Shown here: piece after piece, positions 44,297 to 54,238 of the stretch
How positions within the stretch are numbered: position 1 is the first letter of the stretch
How the letters are laid out: the number at the start of each line of letters is the position of its first letter
NCBI GenBank assembly: GCA_003231955.1
Contig: QIKL01000063.1
Span: 1 to 61,601 of the forward strand
Direction: 5' to 3'
DNA length: 61,601 nt
Origin: Candidatus Uhrbacteria bacterium
GTDB taxonomy: Bacteria > Patescibacteriota > Patescibacteriia > 2-12-FULL-60-25
The notes under the pieces: generated by a model
What the model saw: only the letters and a program-made list of their open reading frames with translations
What the model was told of the DNA's origin: nothing
Databases searched by the model: none
Made by a program: the position numbers and the translations under genes

Positions 44297-46378
44297 TTAT
44301 TTTTTACTACGCCCTTCGACAATTATTGCCTGAACACTCTGCGGCACTTCTTGATAATGATCAAATTCCATTGAGTAAGATGCCCTGCCCTGAGTCATGG
44401 AGCGGAGGCTCGTCGCGTAACCAAACATTTCGGCAAGCGGGACGAATGCATCAATGACCTTAGCACCCATACGATCTGTCATCTCATTGACCTGCCCACG
44501 TTTCGAATTGAGATCACCAATAACGTCACCCATGTACTGTTCCGGCGTTATACATTCAACTTTCATGATCGGTTCAAGCACAGCTACTCCGCCCTTTCGG
44601 CATGCTTCCTGAAATGCCATTGATGCAGCAATTTTGAAAGCGGCTTCAGACGAATCGACCTCGTGGTAGGAACCGTCAAAGAGTGTAACTTTAACGTCGA
44701 CGAATGGATAACCAGCGACGACGCCCCGCGTAAGCGCTCCTTGGATACCTTTATTGATCGGCGTGATATATTCGCGCGGGATGATACCGCCTTTGATCTC
44801 ATCAATAAATTCATACCCCTTCCCACGCTCCTGTGGTTCTACACGGAGCCAACAATCTCCATATTGCCCACGGCCTCCAGACTGACGGATATATTTACCC
44901 TGCGCTTCCGCCGCCTTCTTTAGTGTCTCTTTGTATGATACCTGTGGTTGACCGACGTTCGCCTCGACTTTGAACTCTCGTTTCATTCGATCAACAATAA
45001 TTTCAAGATGGAGTTCGCCCATACCAGCTATGAGAGTCTGCAATGTCTCTTCGTCTGTACGAACGCGGAACGATGGGTCCTCTTCAGCGAGTTTTTGTAG
45101 GGCAACACCCATCTTTTCCTGGTCGGCCTTTGTCTTTGGTTCAATAGCAATCTCAATGACTGGCTCTGGAACAGTAATAGATTCAAGCACAACTGGATAA
45201 TCCTCATCACACAACGTATGCCCGGTAAAAGTCGATTTTAGACCAACGGCCGCAGCAATATCACCCGCATAAACTTGCTCCACATCCTCGCGGTCATTAG
45301 AGTGCATCCGCACAATGCGCCCAATGCGTTCCTTTCCGCCAGTCGTCGTATTAAGAACGTACGATCCAGCCTTAATGGTGCCAGAATAAACACGGAAAAA
45401 AATAAGTTTCCCAACGAACGGATCGGACATAACCTTAAAAGCAAGCGCCACAAACGGAGCGGAATCATTTGCTGGACATCCAACAATCTTTTTTGGATCA
45501 TCGACATCATGACCTTGAACTGGCGGAACATCAAGCGGACTCGGTAAGTAATAACACACGGCATCGAGAAGAAATTGTACACCTTTATTCTTGAGCGCAG
45601 AACCACAAAGGATTGGAAAAATGTCCTGTGCAATCACAGCTTTACGAAGCACAGTACGAATTTCGTCGACAGAGAGCTCCTCGCCCGAAAGGTATTTGTT
45701 CATAAATGCCTCATCCGACTCCGAGAGCGCTTCAAGAAATTCGTTACGTGCAGCCTTCGCGTCATCAAGCATATCGGACGGAATATCAATTTCCTCAATT
45801 TGCTGGCCCATCTCATCCTTGTACATCTCAGCCTTCATAGTGATGAGATCAATAATTCCCGAGAAGTTTGCCTCAGAACCAACGGGAAGTTGAATTGGAT
45901 ATGAACGCTTATTCAAGCGTGTCCGAATGGACTCTACATCCTTCTGAAAATCCGCACCCATGCGGTCGAGTTTATTTACAAAACAGATACGCGGCACGCT
46001 GTACTTATCTGCCTGGCGCCACACAGTCTCAGACTGTGGTTCTACGCCAGCTACGCCGTCGAACACGGTAATTGCACCGTCAAGGACACGAAGTGAACGC
46101 TGGACCTCAATTGTAAAATCGATATGCCCTGGCGTATCGATAAGGTTCAAACGTTTCCCCTTCCAAAAACATGTCGTCGCAGCCGCGGTGATTGTAATGC
46201 CACGCTCGCGCTCCTGTGCCATCCAGTCCATAGTCGCCTCACCCTCATGGACCTCACCGATTTTGTGTTTGCGTCCAGTGTAAAACAAAACACGTTCGGA
46301 GACGGTTGTTTTTCCAGCATCTATGTGTGCGATAATCCCGAAGTTTCGGGTATTCTCTAACGTATATTCACGGGGCAT
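44297..46378 (-). CDS. fusA: Elongation factor G
   Basis: The translocase GTPase, 693 residues and full length. G motifs: [28 protein letters not shown] and [10 protein letters not shown]. The domain IV tip region ([28 protein letters not shown]) and the [10 protein letters not shown] and [16 protein letters not shown] segments of domain V are all present. It is in the str operon after rpsG. Confidence 0.98.
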   Translation of the reverse strand: MPREYTLENTRNFGIIAHIDAGKTTVSERVLFYTGRKHKIGEVHEGEATMDWMAQERERGITITAAATTCFWKGKRLNLIDTPGHIDFTIEVQRSLRVLDGAITVFDGVAGVEPQSETVWRQADKYSVPRICFVNKLDRMGADFQKDVESIRTRLNKRSYPIQLPVGSEANFSGIIDLITMKAEMYKDEMGQQIEEIDIPSDMLDDAKAARNEFLEALSESDEAFMNKYLSGEELSVDEIRTVLRKAVIAQDIFPILCGSALKNKGVQFLLDAVCYYLPSPLDVPPVQGHDVDDPKKIVGCPANDSAPFVALAFKVMSDPFVGKLIFFRVYSGTIKAGSYVLNTTTGGKERIGRIVRMHSNDREDVEQVYAGDIAAAVGLKSTFTGHTLCDEDYPVVLESITVPEPVIEIAIEPKTKADQEKMGVALQKLAEEDPSFRVRTDEETLQTLIAGMGELHLEIIVDRMKREFKVEANVGQPQVSYKETLKKAAEAQGKYIRQSGGRGQYGDCWLRVEPQERGKGYEFIDEIKGGIIPREYITPINKGIQGALTRGVVAGYPFVDVKVTLFDGSYHEVDSSEAAFKIAASMAFQEACRKGGVAVLEPIMKVECITPEQYMGDVIGDLNSKRGQVNEMTDRMGAKVIDAFVPLAEMFGYATSLRSMTQGRASYSMEFDHYQEVPQSVQAIIVEGRSKK

Positions 46379-46419
46379 ATATTTTTTTGAAAAAAATCAA
46401 CGATACTATAATGAAATAC

Positions 46420-46463
46420 AAAAAAGGATGTTCAAACCGTGACGACGCGCCGCCCTCGAACAT
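46420..46463 (-). terminator. Possible attenuator between rpsG and fusA
   Basis: Leftward, ATGTTCGAG (46455-46463) can pair with TTTGAACAT (46428-46436), with two G-U pairs, enclosing a GC-rich loop and followed by CCTTTTTTG. It could reduce fusA transcription relative to rpsL-rpsG. The 98-base gap and a downstream TATAGT might give fusA its own promoter. Confidence 0.35.
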
Positions 46464-46476
46464 TCGTCGTTCATAC

Positions 46477-46950
46477 TCAGCGCGCAAAGTGAGCAAATGC
46501 ACGATTAGCCTCGGCCATACGCTGAACATCCTGCTTCTTTTTGACAGCATCACCCTGATTTTCAGCGGCGGCAAGGATTTCACTCGAGAGTTTTATCGCC
46601 ATTGGTTTCCCCTTTTTGGCCCGCGCAGCTGTAAGGAGCCAGCGGAATGCGAGCTGTTGCCTGCGCTCGGCGCGTACCTGAATCGGAATCTGATAGTTTG
46701 CCCCACCGACGCGTTTAGATTTCACCTCGAGTATTGGTGACACATTCTTCAACGCCTCAGTAAAAACCTCGACCGCGGGCTTCTGCGATTTTTCCTCGAC
46801 AATCTTCATCGCATCGTAAACAACTCTCTGCGCAACGGATTTTTTTCCGTCAGACATCACACTATTGATGAGCTTCGCAACCACTGGAGAATTATATTTC
46901 GGGTCTGGAAGAATGTGTCGTTTTGGAGCTTGTTTTCCACGCATAATCAA
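46477..46950 (-). CDS. rpsG: 30S ribosomal protein S7 (uS7)
   Basis: The 157-residue protein has the N-terminal PDPKYNSPVVAKLINSVMSDGKKSVAQRVVYDA block and the VKSKRVGGANYQIPIQV and RWLLTAAR helices. It nucleates the 30S head. Confidence 0.96.
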   Translation of the reverse strand: MIMRGKQAPKRHILPDPKYNSPVVAKLINSVMSDGKKSVAQRVVYDAMKIVEEKSQKPAVEVFTEALKNVSPILEVKSKRVGGANYQIPIQVRAERRQQLAFRWLLTAARAKKGKPMAIKLSSEILAAAENQGDAVKKKQDVQRMAEANRAFAHFAR

Positions 46951-46964
46951 TTCAAAATCATCTG

Positions 46965-47393
46965 TTACTTCTTGGCTTCCTTCGGGCGCTTTGTGCCGTA
47001 GAGCGACCGGCTCTTGCGGCGCGTCGAGACTCCCTGCGCATCATACACACCGCGAACAACGTGATACCGAACACCTGGGAGGTCTTTCACACGACCACCA
47101 CGAAGCATCACAATAGAGTGTTCCTGAAGATTATGTCCTTCTCCCGGAATATACGCGGATACTTCCATCCCGTTCGACAGACGGATACGCGCGATTTTGC
47201 GCAAAGCTGAGTTTGGCTTCTTCGGCGTCATGGTCGTAACTTTTACGCATACGCCGCGCTTAAATGGAGAGCCGCGACGATAAATCGTCTCCTTGCGGTG
47301 GAGGCTATCCAACTTAAACTGAAGAGCTGGACTCTTTGATTTAACCGCCGGAGTTCGACGGGGATGTTTCACTAACTGGTTAATGGTAGGCAT
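46965..47393 (-). CDS. rpsL: 30S ribosomal protein S12 (uS12)
   Basis: Contains the decoding-site loops [14 protein letters not shown] and [28 protein letters not shown], with both lysines associated with streptomycin resistance in the wild-type state. The N-terminal part is longer than in E. coli (142 residues in total) by an insertion before KRGVC, as in Firmicutes-type S12. It is the first gene of the str operon. Confidence 0.97.
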   Translation of the reverse strand: MPTINQLVKHPRRTPAVKSKSPALQFKLDSLHRKETIYRRGSPFKRGVCVKVTTMTPKKPNSALRKIARIRLSNGMEVSAYIPGEGHNLQEHSIVMLRGGRVKDLPGVRYHVVRGVYDAQGVSTRRKSRSLYGTKRPKEAKK

Positions 47394-47411
47394 GAAAGTA
47401 AATGTGGCGAA

Positions 47412-47441
47412 AATATAGCAGTAACATAGTCAAACCGTCAA
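47412..47441 (-). promoter_or_regulatory. Promoter of the str operon (rpsL)
   Basis: Read leftward, TTGACG (47436-47441) and TATATT (47412-47417) are separated by 18 bases. The predicted start near 47405 leaves a leader of about a dozen bases before the rpsL ATG at 47393. It lies between rpsL and the end of the large membrane gene. Confidence 0.6.
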
Positions 47442-47451
47442 TAGGCAAACA

Positions 47452-49023
47452 TCATACAACGAGAAGCGTAAGTAAATGCGGAAAAAATAACTCAATACAA
47501 ACGATTCCAATCAACAAACCGTAAATGGGATATGCTCCGAATCGATACCACGTAGATGGCTTATGAATAATCCAGATCCATGCACTCACAAACGGAACCA
47601 ACAAATACAACAAGAACGATTGTCGAGCGACCAAGAGTGAAAGGACACATAGAGTAAGCAACAAGATCATAACAGGAAAACGCGCGTCCACAGCGTCACG
47701 AAAACGGTAAAACAACTCACCAATACCGACAAATAAAGCACAGGATAAGATGATCAATGTCATCGCTGGCGTTGCCGTGAGCTGGCGCAGACCAACTTCA
47801 AGTCCAGCCCATCCGAGAAATAGTGAAATAACGACGAAAAATACGGAAACACCCAAAATACCGCTCCCCCATCCTGCGCCATGACGGCGAGCAATCCATG
47901 CCATTGCAGTAGCGGCCGCAAATGGAAGAAAGACAGGCCATCCGAGCAATGCCGCTCCATACAATGCAAATGCGATAGCACAAACGGCTAGCTGACCGAC
48001 GTCCTTCGTAGACGCTTCGCCAGACGGAAGCGGGAGACTCGGCCGCGTCTCAAGATCAATCGAAACATGATCTAAATCACGTTGCATTCTCCACCACACA
48101 AGCCACGAACCGAGCACAAGCAAAAAAATGACCTGTGCAAACGCATCGGTAATCGACGCATGCGGCAAACGATCAATAGTTGCAGCCGTGAGACCCGCAA
48201 TCGCGACGATCGCAAACGCGCCGACGGTCCGCGTCGCGAAGCGCTTCATCAGTACAGCAGAACCCGTAATACGAATCCATGCCAATGTCGCGAGCGCGAG
48301 CGCGCTTGCAATGGTCAAGATAGATGCTTCTATTGCCATAAAACTTACATCAGTCTGATATCCAATAGGTGCAAAGAATCGATTCTGTTGAAGCATTGTC
48401 CAGTATCCATCTCGTTGCATTGTCACGAGCGCTCCGAACATCTCAGTACTAAGAACAGCTGATCCGCTCGCGTGTGTTACCACGCCACCAATCCAAGAAA
48501 GACCTGATAAAAGAAAAAAACAGACAAGATACCACGCAACAGAACCAACAATGGCGCGTACTATACTGACGCGAGAAACAAAAAAAATAAACAAACCGAC
48601 AGAGGTCAGAATTGGAAGAAACCGTGTCAGAAAAAAGATTGATGCGGTATGGGGCAATATTCCCACTGTCACGATGCTAAGAAGCACTTCAAACGGTGTA
48701 AAAATCGGCGAGGAAATTGAATGAACCCATATTGGAAGAAAAGAGAGCGCAAGTGACAGTGCGAGTGCTGCACCCGTTATCCATGTTGACCGAGAAAGAG
48801 ACACCCCCAAACGCTCCCGTCCGATAAAACTCATTATGAATGTAAGGCCGACAATACAGAACACGATCTGCGGCAGGACACCGTAGATAATGGCACTTGG
48901 AAACGGAATAATTCGATATAAAAAGATGGACGAGATGCCGGCAATAATTATAGCGAGAGCAATAACGGCCGACACACCATCCCCTGCCTCCAACGATCGC
49001 CGCGCTTCCGGCAGCCATCTCAT
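47452..49023 (-). CDS. Large polytopic membrane protein, unknown function
   Basis: The 523-residue chain has roughly fourteen hydrophobic helices with short loops, one longer hydrophilic stretch near residues 320-345 and no recognised active-site motif. It is coupled to the M50 protease gene by an ATGA overlap (49020-49023), which suggests joint function in the membrane. I cannot assign a transporter or enzyme family. Confidence 0.65.
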   Translation of the reverse strand: MRWLPEARRSLEAGDGVSAVIALAIIIAGISSIFLYRIIPFPSAIIYGVLPQIVFCIVGLTFIMSFIGRERLGVSLSRSTWITGAALALSLALSFLPIWVHSISSPIFTPFEVLLSIVTVGILPHTASIFFLTRFLPILTSVGLFIFFVSRVSIVRAIVGSVAWYLVCFFLLSGLSWIGGVVTHASGSAVLSTEMFGALVTMQRDGYWTMLQQNRFFAPIGYQTDVSFMAIEASILTIASALALATLAWIRITGSAVLMKRFATRTVGAFAIVAIAGLTAATIDRLPHASITDAFAQVIFLLVLGSWLVWWRMQRDLDHVSIDLETRPSLPLPSGEASTKDVGQLAVCAIAFALYGAALLGWPVFLPFAAATAMAWIARRHGAGWGSGILGVSVFFVVISLFLGWAGLEVGLRQLTATPAMTLIILSCALFVGIGELFYRFRDAVDARFPVMILLLTLCVLSLLVARQSFLLYLLVPFVSAWIWIIHKPSTWYRFGAYPIYGLLIGIVCIELFFPHLLTLLVV

Positions 49024-49667
49024 AAGAGAATATGAAACGTTGCGATACTAGCGACAATTCGAATTGCCCACTGGAACAGTCCGACAAAGATACCGAATCC
49101 GCCGAGTGCATCTGCAAGGATTAAAAAAAGGAGAAGCATCGGTCCGCGCGACTCGATAAACGTCCGTACAGCCGTATATTTTGGATGTGCCAAGAATGCG
49201 AGAAGAACTTTTGATCCGTCGAGTGGTGGAAGTGGAATCAAATTAAACACCATAAGTGCTACATTCAGTTGTGCACATACATCCAGAAGGATTACAAGAA
49301 GATTCCCTGAGGGAAAAAACGGACTAATAAACGAAAGGGCAATAATCGAAACAATCGCAAGAAGAAAATTACTCAGTGGACCTGCGAGTGCGATCGCAAC
49401 AGGACCCCATCTTGGCCACTTGAGATTGTACGGATTGTATGGGACGGGTTTTCCCCATCCGAATCCGATCAGGAGAACAGCAAAAAAACCGATCGGATCA
49501 ATGTGCGCGGCGGGGTTTAGTGTGAGCCTTCCACCACGCTGGGCAGTGGTGTCACCTAAAAGTAATCCGACCCATGCGTGCGCAAACTCATGAACAGAAA
49601 GCGCAATTAAAAATGCAAGAACCCACGCGGCGAACACAAGCGGCTGACTAAATAGGAGGTTGAACAT
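49020..49667 (-). CDS. Site-2-type intramembrane zinc protease (M50B family)
   Basis: The 215-residue protein has about six membrane helices with the catalytic HEFAH in helix 2 (LSVHEFAHAWVGLLLGD), the NPAAHIDPIG loop and the second metal-binding motif FNLIPLPPLDGSKVL containing NxxPxxxLDG. There is no PDZ domain. This is the compact YwhC/Rv2869c-like group often found in bacteria. Its substrate is unknown; the coupled downstream membrane gene is one possibility. Confidence 0.93.
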   Translation of the reverse strand: MFNLLFSQPLVFAAWVLAFLIALSVHEFAHAWVGLLLGDTTAQRGGRLTLNPAAHIDPIGFFAVLLIGFGWGKPVPYNPYNLKWPRWGPVAIALAGPLSNFLLAIVSIIALSFISPFFPSGNLLVILLDVCAQLNVALMVFNLIPLPPLDGSKVLLAFLAHPKYTAVRTFIESRGPMLLLFLILADALGGFGIFVGLFQWAIRIVASIATFHILL

Positions 49668-49713
49668 GCACCGATTCTAAATGGTGCGTCAACATTCGAC
49701 CAGTATCTAGATC

Positions 49714-49742
49714 TTGCCAAAAATAATAATGCAATCTATACT
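49714..49742 (+). promoter_or_regulatory. Promoter of rpmB
   Basis: TTGCCA (49714-49719), a 17-base spacer and TATACT (49737-49742) lie just upstream of the rpmB ATG at 49757, leaving a leader of about 8 bases. Confidence 0.7.
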
Positions 49743-49756
49743 GCGGCCACACCACT

Positions 49757-50014
49757 ATGTCCCGCATTGATCAGCTCACTGGGCGCCGCGCCAATTTTGG
49801 CCAATCCCGTAGCCACTCAAACATCGCCACCAAACGGCGTCAAAATGTAAATTTGCAATCCATCCGCCTCGGAGGGGTAAAAATTCGCGTATCTACACGA
49901 ACGCTAAAAACGCTAAAGAAACTCGCTGAGATAGAACAGGGAGAACGACCTTCAAAAAAGCAGAAAAAAGCCGCCAAAAAAGCAGCACGGAGTGCAGAAG
50001 CGAAAAATACATAA
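49757..50014 (+). CDS. rpmB: 50S ribosomal protein L28 (bL28)
   Basis: The 85-residue protein shows the L28 plan: MSRIDQLTGRRANFGQSRSHSNIATKRRQNVNLQ followed by a strand VKIRVSTRTLKTLKK (motif split over residues 1-60) and a Lys/Ala-rich tail. It has no zinc cysteines. It is a single-gene unit with its own promoter and a possible terminator. Confidence 0.9.
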   Translation: MSRIDQLTGRRANFGQSRSHSNIATKRRQNVNLQSIRLGGVKIRVSTRTLKTLKKLAEIEQGERPSKKQKKAAKKAARSAEAKNT

Positions 50015-50029
50015 GTAAAAAAACTTAAT

Positions 50030-50054
50030 TACCCGCCTTGGCTGGTATTTTTTT
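50030..50054 (+). terminator. Probable terminator of rpmB
   Basis: TACC-C-GCC/GGC-T-GGTA forms a short imperfect hairpin followed directly by seven T residues. Confidence 0.45.
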
Positions 50055-50142
50055 ATCTGCGTAATACTTGACAGAAAGGCAATATTCTGACATCTTCAAA
50101 TGATTGTTCTTTCGCTTCTTTTAATCACAGAAAGGAGTCGCC

Positions 50143-50583
50143 ATGACGGCGAAAATTATTCCATTCCCAAGAAAAATTCCATGCGCTATCTGTGCGTGGT
50201 GCGACAGCGAGATCGCGCCCGACCGCGTATGCCATGATGGAACAGATGTAATCTGCCCGACATGCATGGCGGAGGACTGCGATCGGCTCGCATGGGATTC
50301 GGAACGGCTCGTCATGTGGCACGAGCTCCTTGCGCCCTTCATCGCCGTCTTCGGAAAAAAAAGCGCACGATGTCAGGTCGAGCGCCTACTTCCACAAAAA
50401 TTGAGCTTTTCCGTGACGTTCGCCATCCTTTCTGAGCTGCACTGGATGCTCAAAGCTCGAAAGGAAGTCATGCAGATGACCGACGAACAAACAAAAAAAA
50501 TAGCGCGGGCGGAAAACGCGCTTCATGAAACGCGCAGACTCATGCGCCGCTTCCTCAAGCTCCAGCATGAAGATGCTCAGTAA
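50143..50583 (+). CDS. Small CxxC zinc-ribbon-like hypothetical protein
   Basis: No family recognised. The 146-residue protein starts MTAKIIPFPRKIPCAICAWC, and CxxCxxC plus CPTC (residues about 14-54) look like a zinc site. The rest is helical and ends in a charged helix that could be a coiled coil (EQTKKIARAENALHETRRLM). AAGGAG lies six bases before the ATG, so the start is secure and translation probably strong. A TTGACA at 50068-50073 upstream may be its -35. A strong terminator follows, making it a one-gene unit. Confidence 0.7.
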   Translation: MTAKIIPFPRKIPCAICAWCDSEIAPDRVCHDGTDVICPTCMAEDCDRLAWDSERLVMWHELLAPFIAVFGKKSARCQVERLLPQKLSFSVTFAILSELHWMLKARKEVMQMTDEQTKKIARAENALHETRRLMRRFLKLQHEDAQ

Positions 50584-50598
50584 GTTAGCTCAACGAAA

Positions 50599-50637
50599 CA
50601 CCCCGTCTCTTAAAAAAGGCGGGGTGAAAATTTTTAT
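50599..50637 (+). terminator. Intrinsic terminator
   Basis: CACCCCGTC/GGCGGGGTG (9 bp, one G-U) with a ten-base loop, followed by AAAATTTTTAT, 16 bases after the stop. It may also serve the opposing gene ending at 50649. Confidence 0.8.
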
Positions 50638-50648
50638 ATATTTGATAT

Positions 50649-51461
50649 TTAAGCGGCTTCGTGTTGATCGGCGGAACCGTATTTCTTCTCCAAAAATTGA
50701 ACGTTCTTTTGCTGCGCCGTGATTGCTATTTCGACATCGTCAAGCTGATCCAAAATTTCACGGAGGGGTTCAGAGAGTTCACGGCGCTGCGATTTTGACA
50801 CATCTTCTAGCTTATCGGCCCTAGAACGCATCTCATTTGCCGTGTTTGCCGCCGTCGCGGTTCCTGAAAAATATTCAGGATACACAGGCGGCTTGTCGAT
50901 AACGTCAGCATGCTTTTGGAGACTATCAATCTCCCATTCTTTCGGCGTTGAAACAGTTTTCTTAACCTGCACCATGAGTTGATCACGTTTCTGTATAAGC
51001 TCATCACGCTCTTTTACGAGATCATCCAACTTCTTACGCTGACCCTCGATATCTGGCTGTTCTTCATCTTCTTTTTTTTCCTCGGATTCTGTCTGAAACC
51101 AAGGGTTCTCAACCAGAACTGCTTGTCCAGCCTCTATTTGGCTAACAGCATCTGGGCTTTTAAGGCGCGCATCAATCTTTTCACGAAATGTCTTCAACTC
51201 CACGTACTCGACATCAAGTTTTTTTGTTGGCAACCCGGCCTTCTGATGAGCATCAACATCTTTTGATAGATCTTGAAATTTATCTGCGAGAAATTGATTC
51301 GCCTCTTTTGTTGTCACATACTGCGCGTCTGGACGAAGTCCAATAATCTTTTCTTCCTTTTTGACAATCCCTTCTCGCTGATCTGGAATAGCTGGCGGAA
51401 GTTTTTTTTCGGTCTTTGGTGCTTCTTGTTTTTTTCCCATCAAACGATCAAAGAATCCCAT
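50649..51461 (-). CDS. Coiled-coil hypothetical protein
   Basis: No family recognised. The 270-residue acidic/basic protein begins MGFFDRLMGKKQ, a basic amphipathic start. A Glu/Lys-rich linker and two long heptad-patterned stretches (about residues 145-175, EGQRKKLDDLVKERDELIQK, and 205-260) follow. There is no membrane helix. The ATG at 51461 is chosen because it follows the near-consensus promoter by a sensible distance. Confidence 0.65.
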   Translation of the reverse strand: MGFFDRLMGKKQEAPKTEKKLPPAIPDQREGIVKKEEKIIGLRPDAQYVTTKEANQFLADKFQDLSKDVDAHQKAGLPTKKLDVEYVELKTFREKIDARLKSPDAVSQIEAGQAVLVENPWFQTESEEKKEDEEQPDIEGQRKKLDDLVKERDELIQKRDQLMVQVKKTVSTPKEWEIDSLQKHADVIDKPPVYPEYFSGTATAANTANEMRSRADKLEDVSKSQRRELSEPLREILDQLDDVEIAITAQQKNVQFLEKKYGSADQHEAA

Positions 51462-51495
51462 AGAATTTTTACACATCTTAATGGATTATATTGTC

Positions 51496-51524
51496 ATAAT
51501 AGCAAAAATTCCATGTTTTGTCAA
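51496..51524 (-). promoter_or_regulatory. Near-consensus promoter of the coiled-coil gene
   Basis: Read leftward, TTGACA (51519-51524), a 17-base spacer and TATTAT (51496-51501). The predicted start is near 51489, about 28 bases before the ATG. Confidence 0.8.
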
Positions 51525-51552
51525 TAAAATTAAGATATTTAACCAAAAAATC

Positions 51553-52692
51553 TCACTTCTGGATACTTCGCGCCATAGCCTTATGAAGGCCGCGATCAAA
51601 AATGGAAGGAATAATCCGTTCTGGCGTTGGATGTTTGACGAACGAGGCAAGAGCTTTCGCCGCACGAAGCTTGATCACGTTCGTGACCTTACACACGCGT
51701 TTATCGAGCATACCGCGAAAAAGGCCAGGATAAACGAGTGCATTGTTTATTTGATTAGGAAAATCGCTCCGTCCTGTAGCAACAACAGCCGCACCTGCCG
51801 CATATGCAATATCAGGAAGAATCTCGGGGACAGGATTCGCCATGGCAAAAATAATCGAATCGGTGCGCATCTTTCTCACCATCTTCGACGTAAGCGTACC
51901 AGCAGCTGAGACGCCGATAAAAATATCCGCACCACATAAAACATCCGCAAGATCCCCTTTAACATGGTATTGATTCGTATATGCCGCAAGTTCTGCTTTA
52001 ACGTCGACTAAATCTGGACGGCCGGCCCAAATCGCACCACGCCGATCGCAGCTGATAATATCCATAAATCCAGCGACCCGCAGAAGCTTTGCAATGGCAA
52101 TGCCGGCTGCACCAGCACCGTTTATAATAATCCGAACCTTTTTTGGCACAGTACGACCCGTTGACACCATTGCGTTCAAAATACCCGCGAGTGTCACAAT
52201 TGCTGTCCCGTGTTGATCATCATGCATGATAGGAATCTTCATACTCTTGGACAAACGATCTTCAATCTCAAAACACCGTGGCGAAGAGATGTCCTCAAGT
52301 TGAATCGCGCCGAATGATGATTCTAATGCATGAACCGTATGCACAATCTCGTCTGTATCCTGCGTCGCAAGGACGATCGGCACCGCATCAATCCCAGCGA
52401 ACCGCTTAAAAATCGCACACTTCCCCTCCATGACGGGAAGTGCGGCAAGCGGACCAATATTGCCGAGCCCGAGAACAGCGGATCCATCCGAAACAACAGC
52501 AACGGCATTACGACGCCATGTCATCGTATCCGCGAGTGCTGGACGTTTCGCGATTGCCAAAGATACCGCGCCTACGCCTGGAGTATACACAAGGGATAGG
52601 TCTTGCGGTGTATCAATTCTTGTCTTTCCGCAAACCTCAATCTTCCCATGAAGTTTTTTATGTAATGCTAGAGCTTTCTGCGTCGTATTCAT
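51553..52692 (-). CDS. Malic enzyme (malate dehydrogenase, oxaloacetate-decarboxylating)
   Basis: Converts malate to pyruvate and CO2 with NAD(P). The 379-residue short bacterial form begins MNTTQKALALHKKLHGKIEV and has DLSLVYTPGVG with the catalytic Tyr, SDGSAVLGLGNIGPLAALPVMEGK, the metal-binding QLEDIS and HDDQHGTA, and the Rossmann GAGAAGIAIAKLL. No PTA-like C-terminal domain is attached. The ATG at 52692 matches the family N-terminus; two in-frame ATGs lie upstream. In a CPR cell with limited central metabolism it may supply pyruvate or reducing power. Confidence 0.93.
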   Translation of the reverse strand: MNTTQKALALHKKLHGKIEVCGKTRIDTPQDLSLVYTPGVGAVSLAIAKRPALADTMTWRRNAVAVVSDGSAVLGLGNIGPLAALPVMEGKCAIFKRFAGIDAVPIVLATQDTDEIVHTVHALESSFGAIQLEDISSPRCFEIEDRLSKSMKIPIMHDDQHGTAIVTLAGILNAMVSTGRTVPKKVRIIINGAGAAGIAIAKLLRVAGFMDIISCDRRGAIWAGRPDLVDVKAELAAYTNQYHVKGDLADVLCGADIFIGVSAAGTLTSKMVRKMRTDSIIFAMANPVPEILPDIAYAAGAAVVATGRSDFPNQINNALVYPGLFRGMLDKRVCKVTNVIKLRAAKALASFVKHPTPERIIPSIFDRGLHKAMARSIQK

Positions 52693-52816
52693 TTTTCTTT
52701 TCATAAACTTACTTGTCATCCTAACCAGGGCAGAACATTATGAAGGACTTTTAAAAAGACTTAAAAAAATAAAATTCGCTCACTTCACCGTCGCAAAAGA
52801 AATAGCATGGGGGGGG

Positions 52817-53611
52817 TCAACCAAACGGGCGCTCAAGAGTCTTCGCAATGATCACGATCACTTCTTCGACAGTATCGACGAGATGGATGAGATCAACTTC
52901 TTCCCGCTCGACGTATCGATGATTTTTACACATCGTCGTATTAACCCAGTTCAAAAATGGTTGCCAAAATGCTTTTCCGAACAAGATGACCGGCACGTTC
53001 TTTGGAATTTTACCAGTTTGTACGAGTGTCACCATCTCAGTCATCTCATCCATGGTCCCAAATCCACCGGGGAAAAAAACATACGCTTGTGACGCCGCAG
53101 AGAGCATAACCTTGCGCGCGAAAAAATAATGGAACCCCATCCCCTTTTTCACCCATTTATTAGTGCGCTGTTTGGTCTGAAGTTGGATATTTAATCCGAC
53201 CGATTCTCCACCGCCTTCAAATGCACCCCGATTTGCAGCTTCCATAATACCAGGACCGCCACCCGTAACCATCGTGTATCCTTTCTTACCGAGTTTATAA
53301 CCCAACTCATGTGCCTGTTTGTAATATCGGTCATTCGGCATAGCACGGGCACTTCCAAAAATCGAAACTTCACCCTTAAGACGCGAAAGGAACTCAAACC
53401 CTTCAATAAACTCCGCCATAATACGAAAAATTCGCCATTGCGGACTTTCAGTAAAAAGCGGCTCTTCCGTGGGCATACAGACGCTCCCTGGCGAACAAAG
53501 CCAATTCGTGTACCGTTTTGCACCCGTTTTCATCGTCATCGCTGTAATTTTACGCGCGATCTTCTTTACCTTAGTCTTTGATCGTTTTTTGGCAGGCATA
53601 GGTTGAGACAT
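52817..53611 (-). CDS. LOG-family nucleotide monophosphate hydrolase-like protein (TIGR00730 type)
   Basis: The Rossmann-like domain carries the two LOG motifs: TMVTGGGPGIMEAANRGA and FFPGGFGTMDEM (PGGxGTxxE). Members cleave the N-glycosidic bond of nucleoside monophosphates, and plant homologues activate cytokinins; the older label is lysine decarboxylase-like. About 65 residues of basic and linker sequence precede the domain (MSQPMPAKKRSKTKVKKIARK). The start could be 53611 or the later Met at 53599. The bacterial substrate is not known. Confidence 0.9.
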   Translation of the reverse strand: MSQPMPAKKRSKTKVKKIARKITAMTMKTGAKRYTNWLCSPGSVCMPTEEPLFTESPQWRIFRIMAEFIEGFEFLSRLKGEVSIFGSARAMPNDRYYKQAHELGYKLGKKGYTMVTGGGPGIMEAANRGAFEGGGESVGLNIQLQTKQRTNKWVKKGMGFHYFFARKVMLSAASQAYVFFPGGFGTMDEMTEMVTLVQTGKIPKNVPVILFGKAFWQPFLNWVNTTMCKNHRYVEREEVDLIHLVDTVEEVIVIIAKTLERPFG

Positions 53612-53654
53612 CGTAGCACGCACGCGGAACGTACGGGATAGGCAAACGGATTCA

Positions 53655-54173
53655 TCAAACTTCGTCAAAAAGATGCGGATCACTCAAAACTTCCTCGACG
53701 GAATGGAGGAACGCTTCAAGCTTATGTCTCTGCCAGCAAGGACCGAGCGAGAATTTATCTGGTTGCTCGCCAACACGACGGAATTCGATCGATTCAATAC
53801 CACGATCTAGATTAAAACCTTCATGAACAAGAAACATCGCCTGTAACTCATTGATAGGAATGTGCCTCTTGCGGCTAAAAACCGCACTAAACTCTACCGA
53901 ATGATCAATAAGGCGCAGACGTTCCGTGCAACTGTCCAAAAGATAAATCCAGGATGCAAGCGTCAAAAGTATCACAATCGTAAGCTGAAACGCATTAACC
54001 ATCGGGAGCATGAGTACCATGATCATGATGATCGTGAGGACAATGGCGACCGCGAGAATAATAGCCCCGCCCAATGAAACAAGTTCTGCCCGCACTTCAC
54101 GGACACATTCTTTTTCATCATCATCGTCGAATTGATTGCGCTTAGGCGCGAGCGCGGCAAAAATCTGTGACAT
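53655..54173 (-). CDS. Two-helix membrane protein, hypothetical
   Basis: No family recognised. The 172-residue protein has an acidic cytoplasmic start, two adjacent membrane helices (about residues 35-57 and 62-82) and a C-terminal soluble domain (YLLDSCTERLRLIDHSVEF onward) resembling a PH-like bacterial domain (strand-rich, SVEFSAVFSRKRHIPINEL). The ATG at 54173 is preferred, since the ten upstream codons lie in a terminator hairpin. Confidence 0.6.
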   Translation of the reverse strand: MSQIFAALAPKRNQFDDDDEKECVREVRAELVSLGGAIILAVAIVLTIIMIMVLMLPMVNAFQLTIVILLTLASWIYLLDSCTERLRLIDHSVEFSAVFSRKRHIPINELQAMFLVHEGFNLDRGIESIEFRRVGEQPDKFSLGPCWQRHKLEAFLHSVEEVLSDPHLFDEV

Positions 54174-54188
54174 ATAGCCAAAGAATAG

Positions 54189-54220
54189 CAAAACCCCCGG
54201 CATCTGCCGAGGGGGTTTTG
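54189..54220 (-). terminator. Terminator of the HU gene
   Basis: CAAAACCCCC/GGGGGTTTTG (10 bp) encloses a smaller GGCA-TC-TGCC hairpin. For leftward transcription it ends in TTTTG, about 19 bases after the HU stop. It also lies upstream of the next gene's ATG. Confidence 0.85.
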
Positions 54221-54238
54221 TATACTTGAGACTTTGGA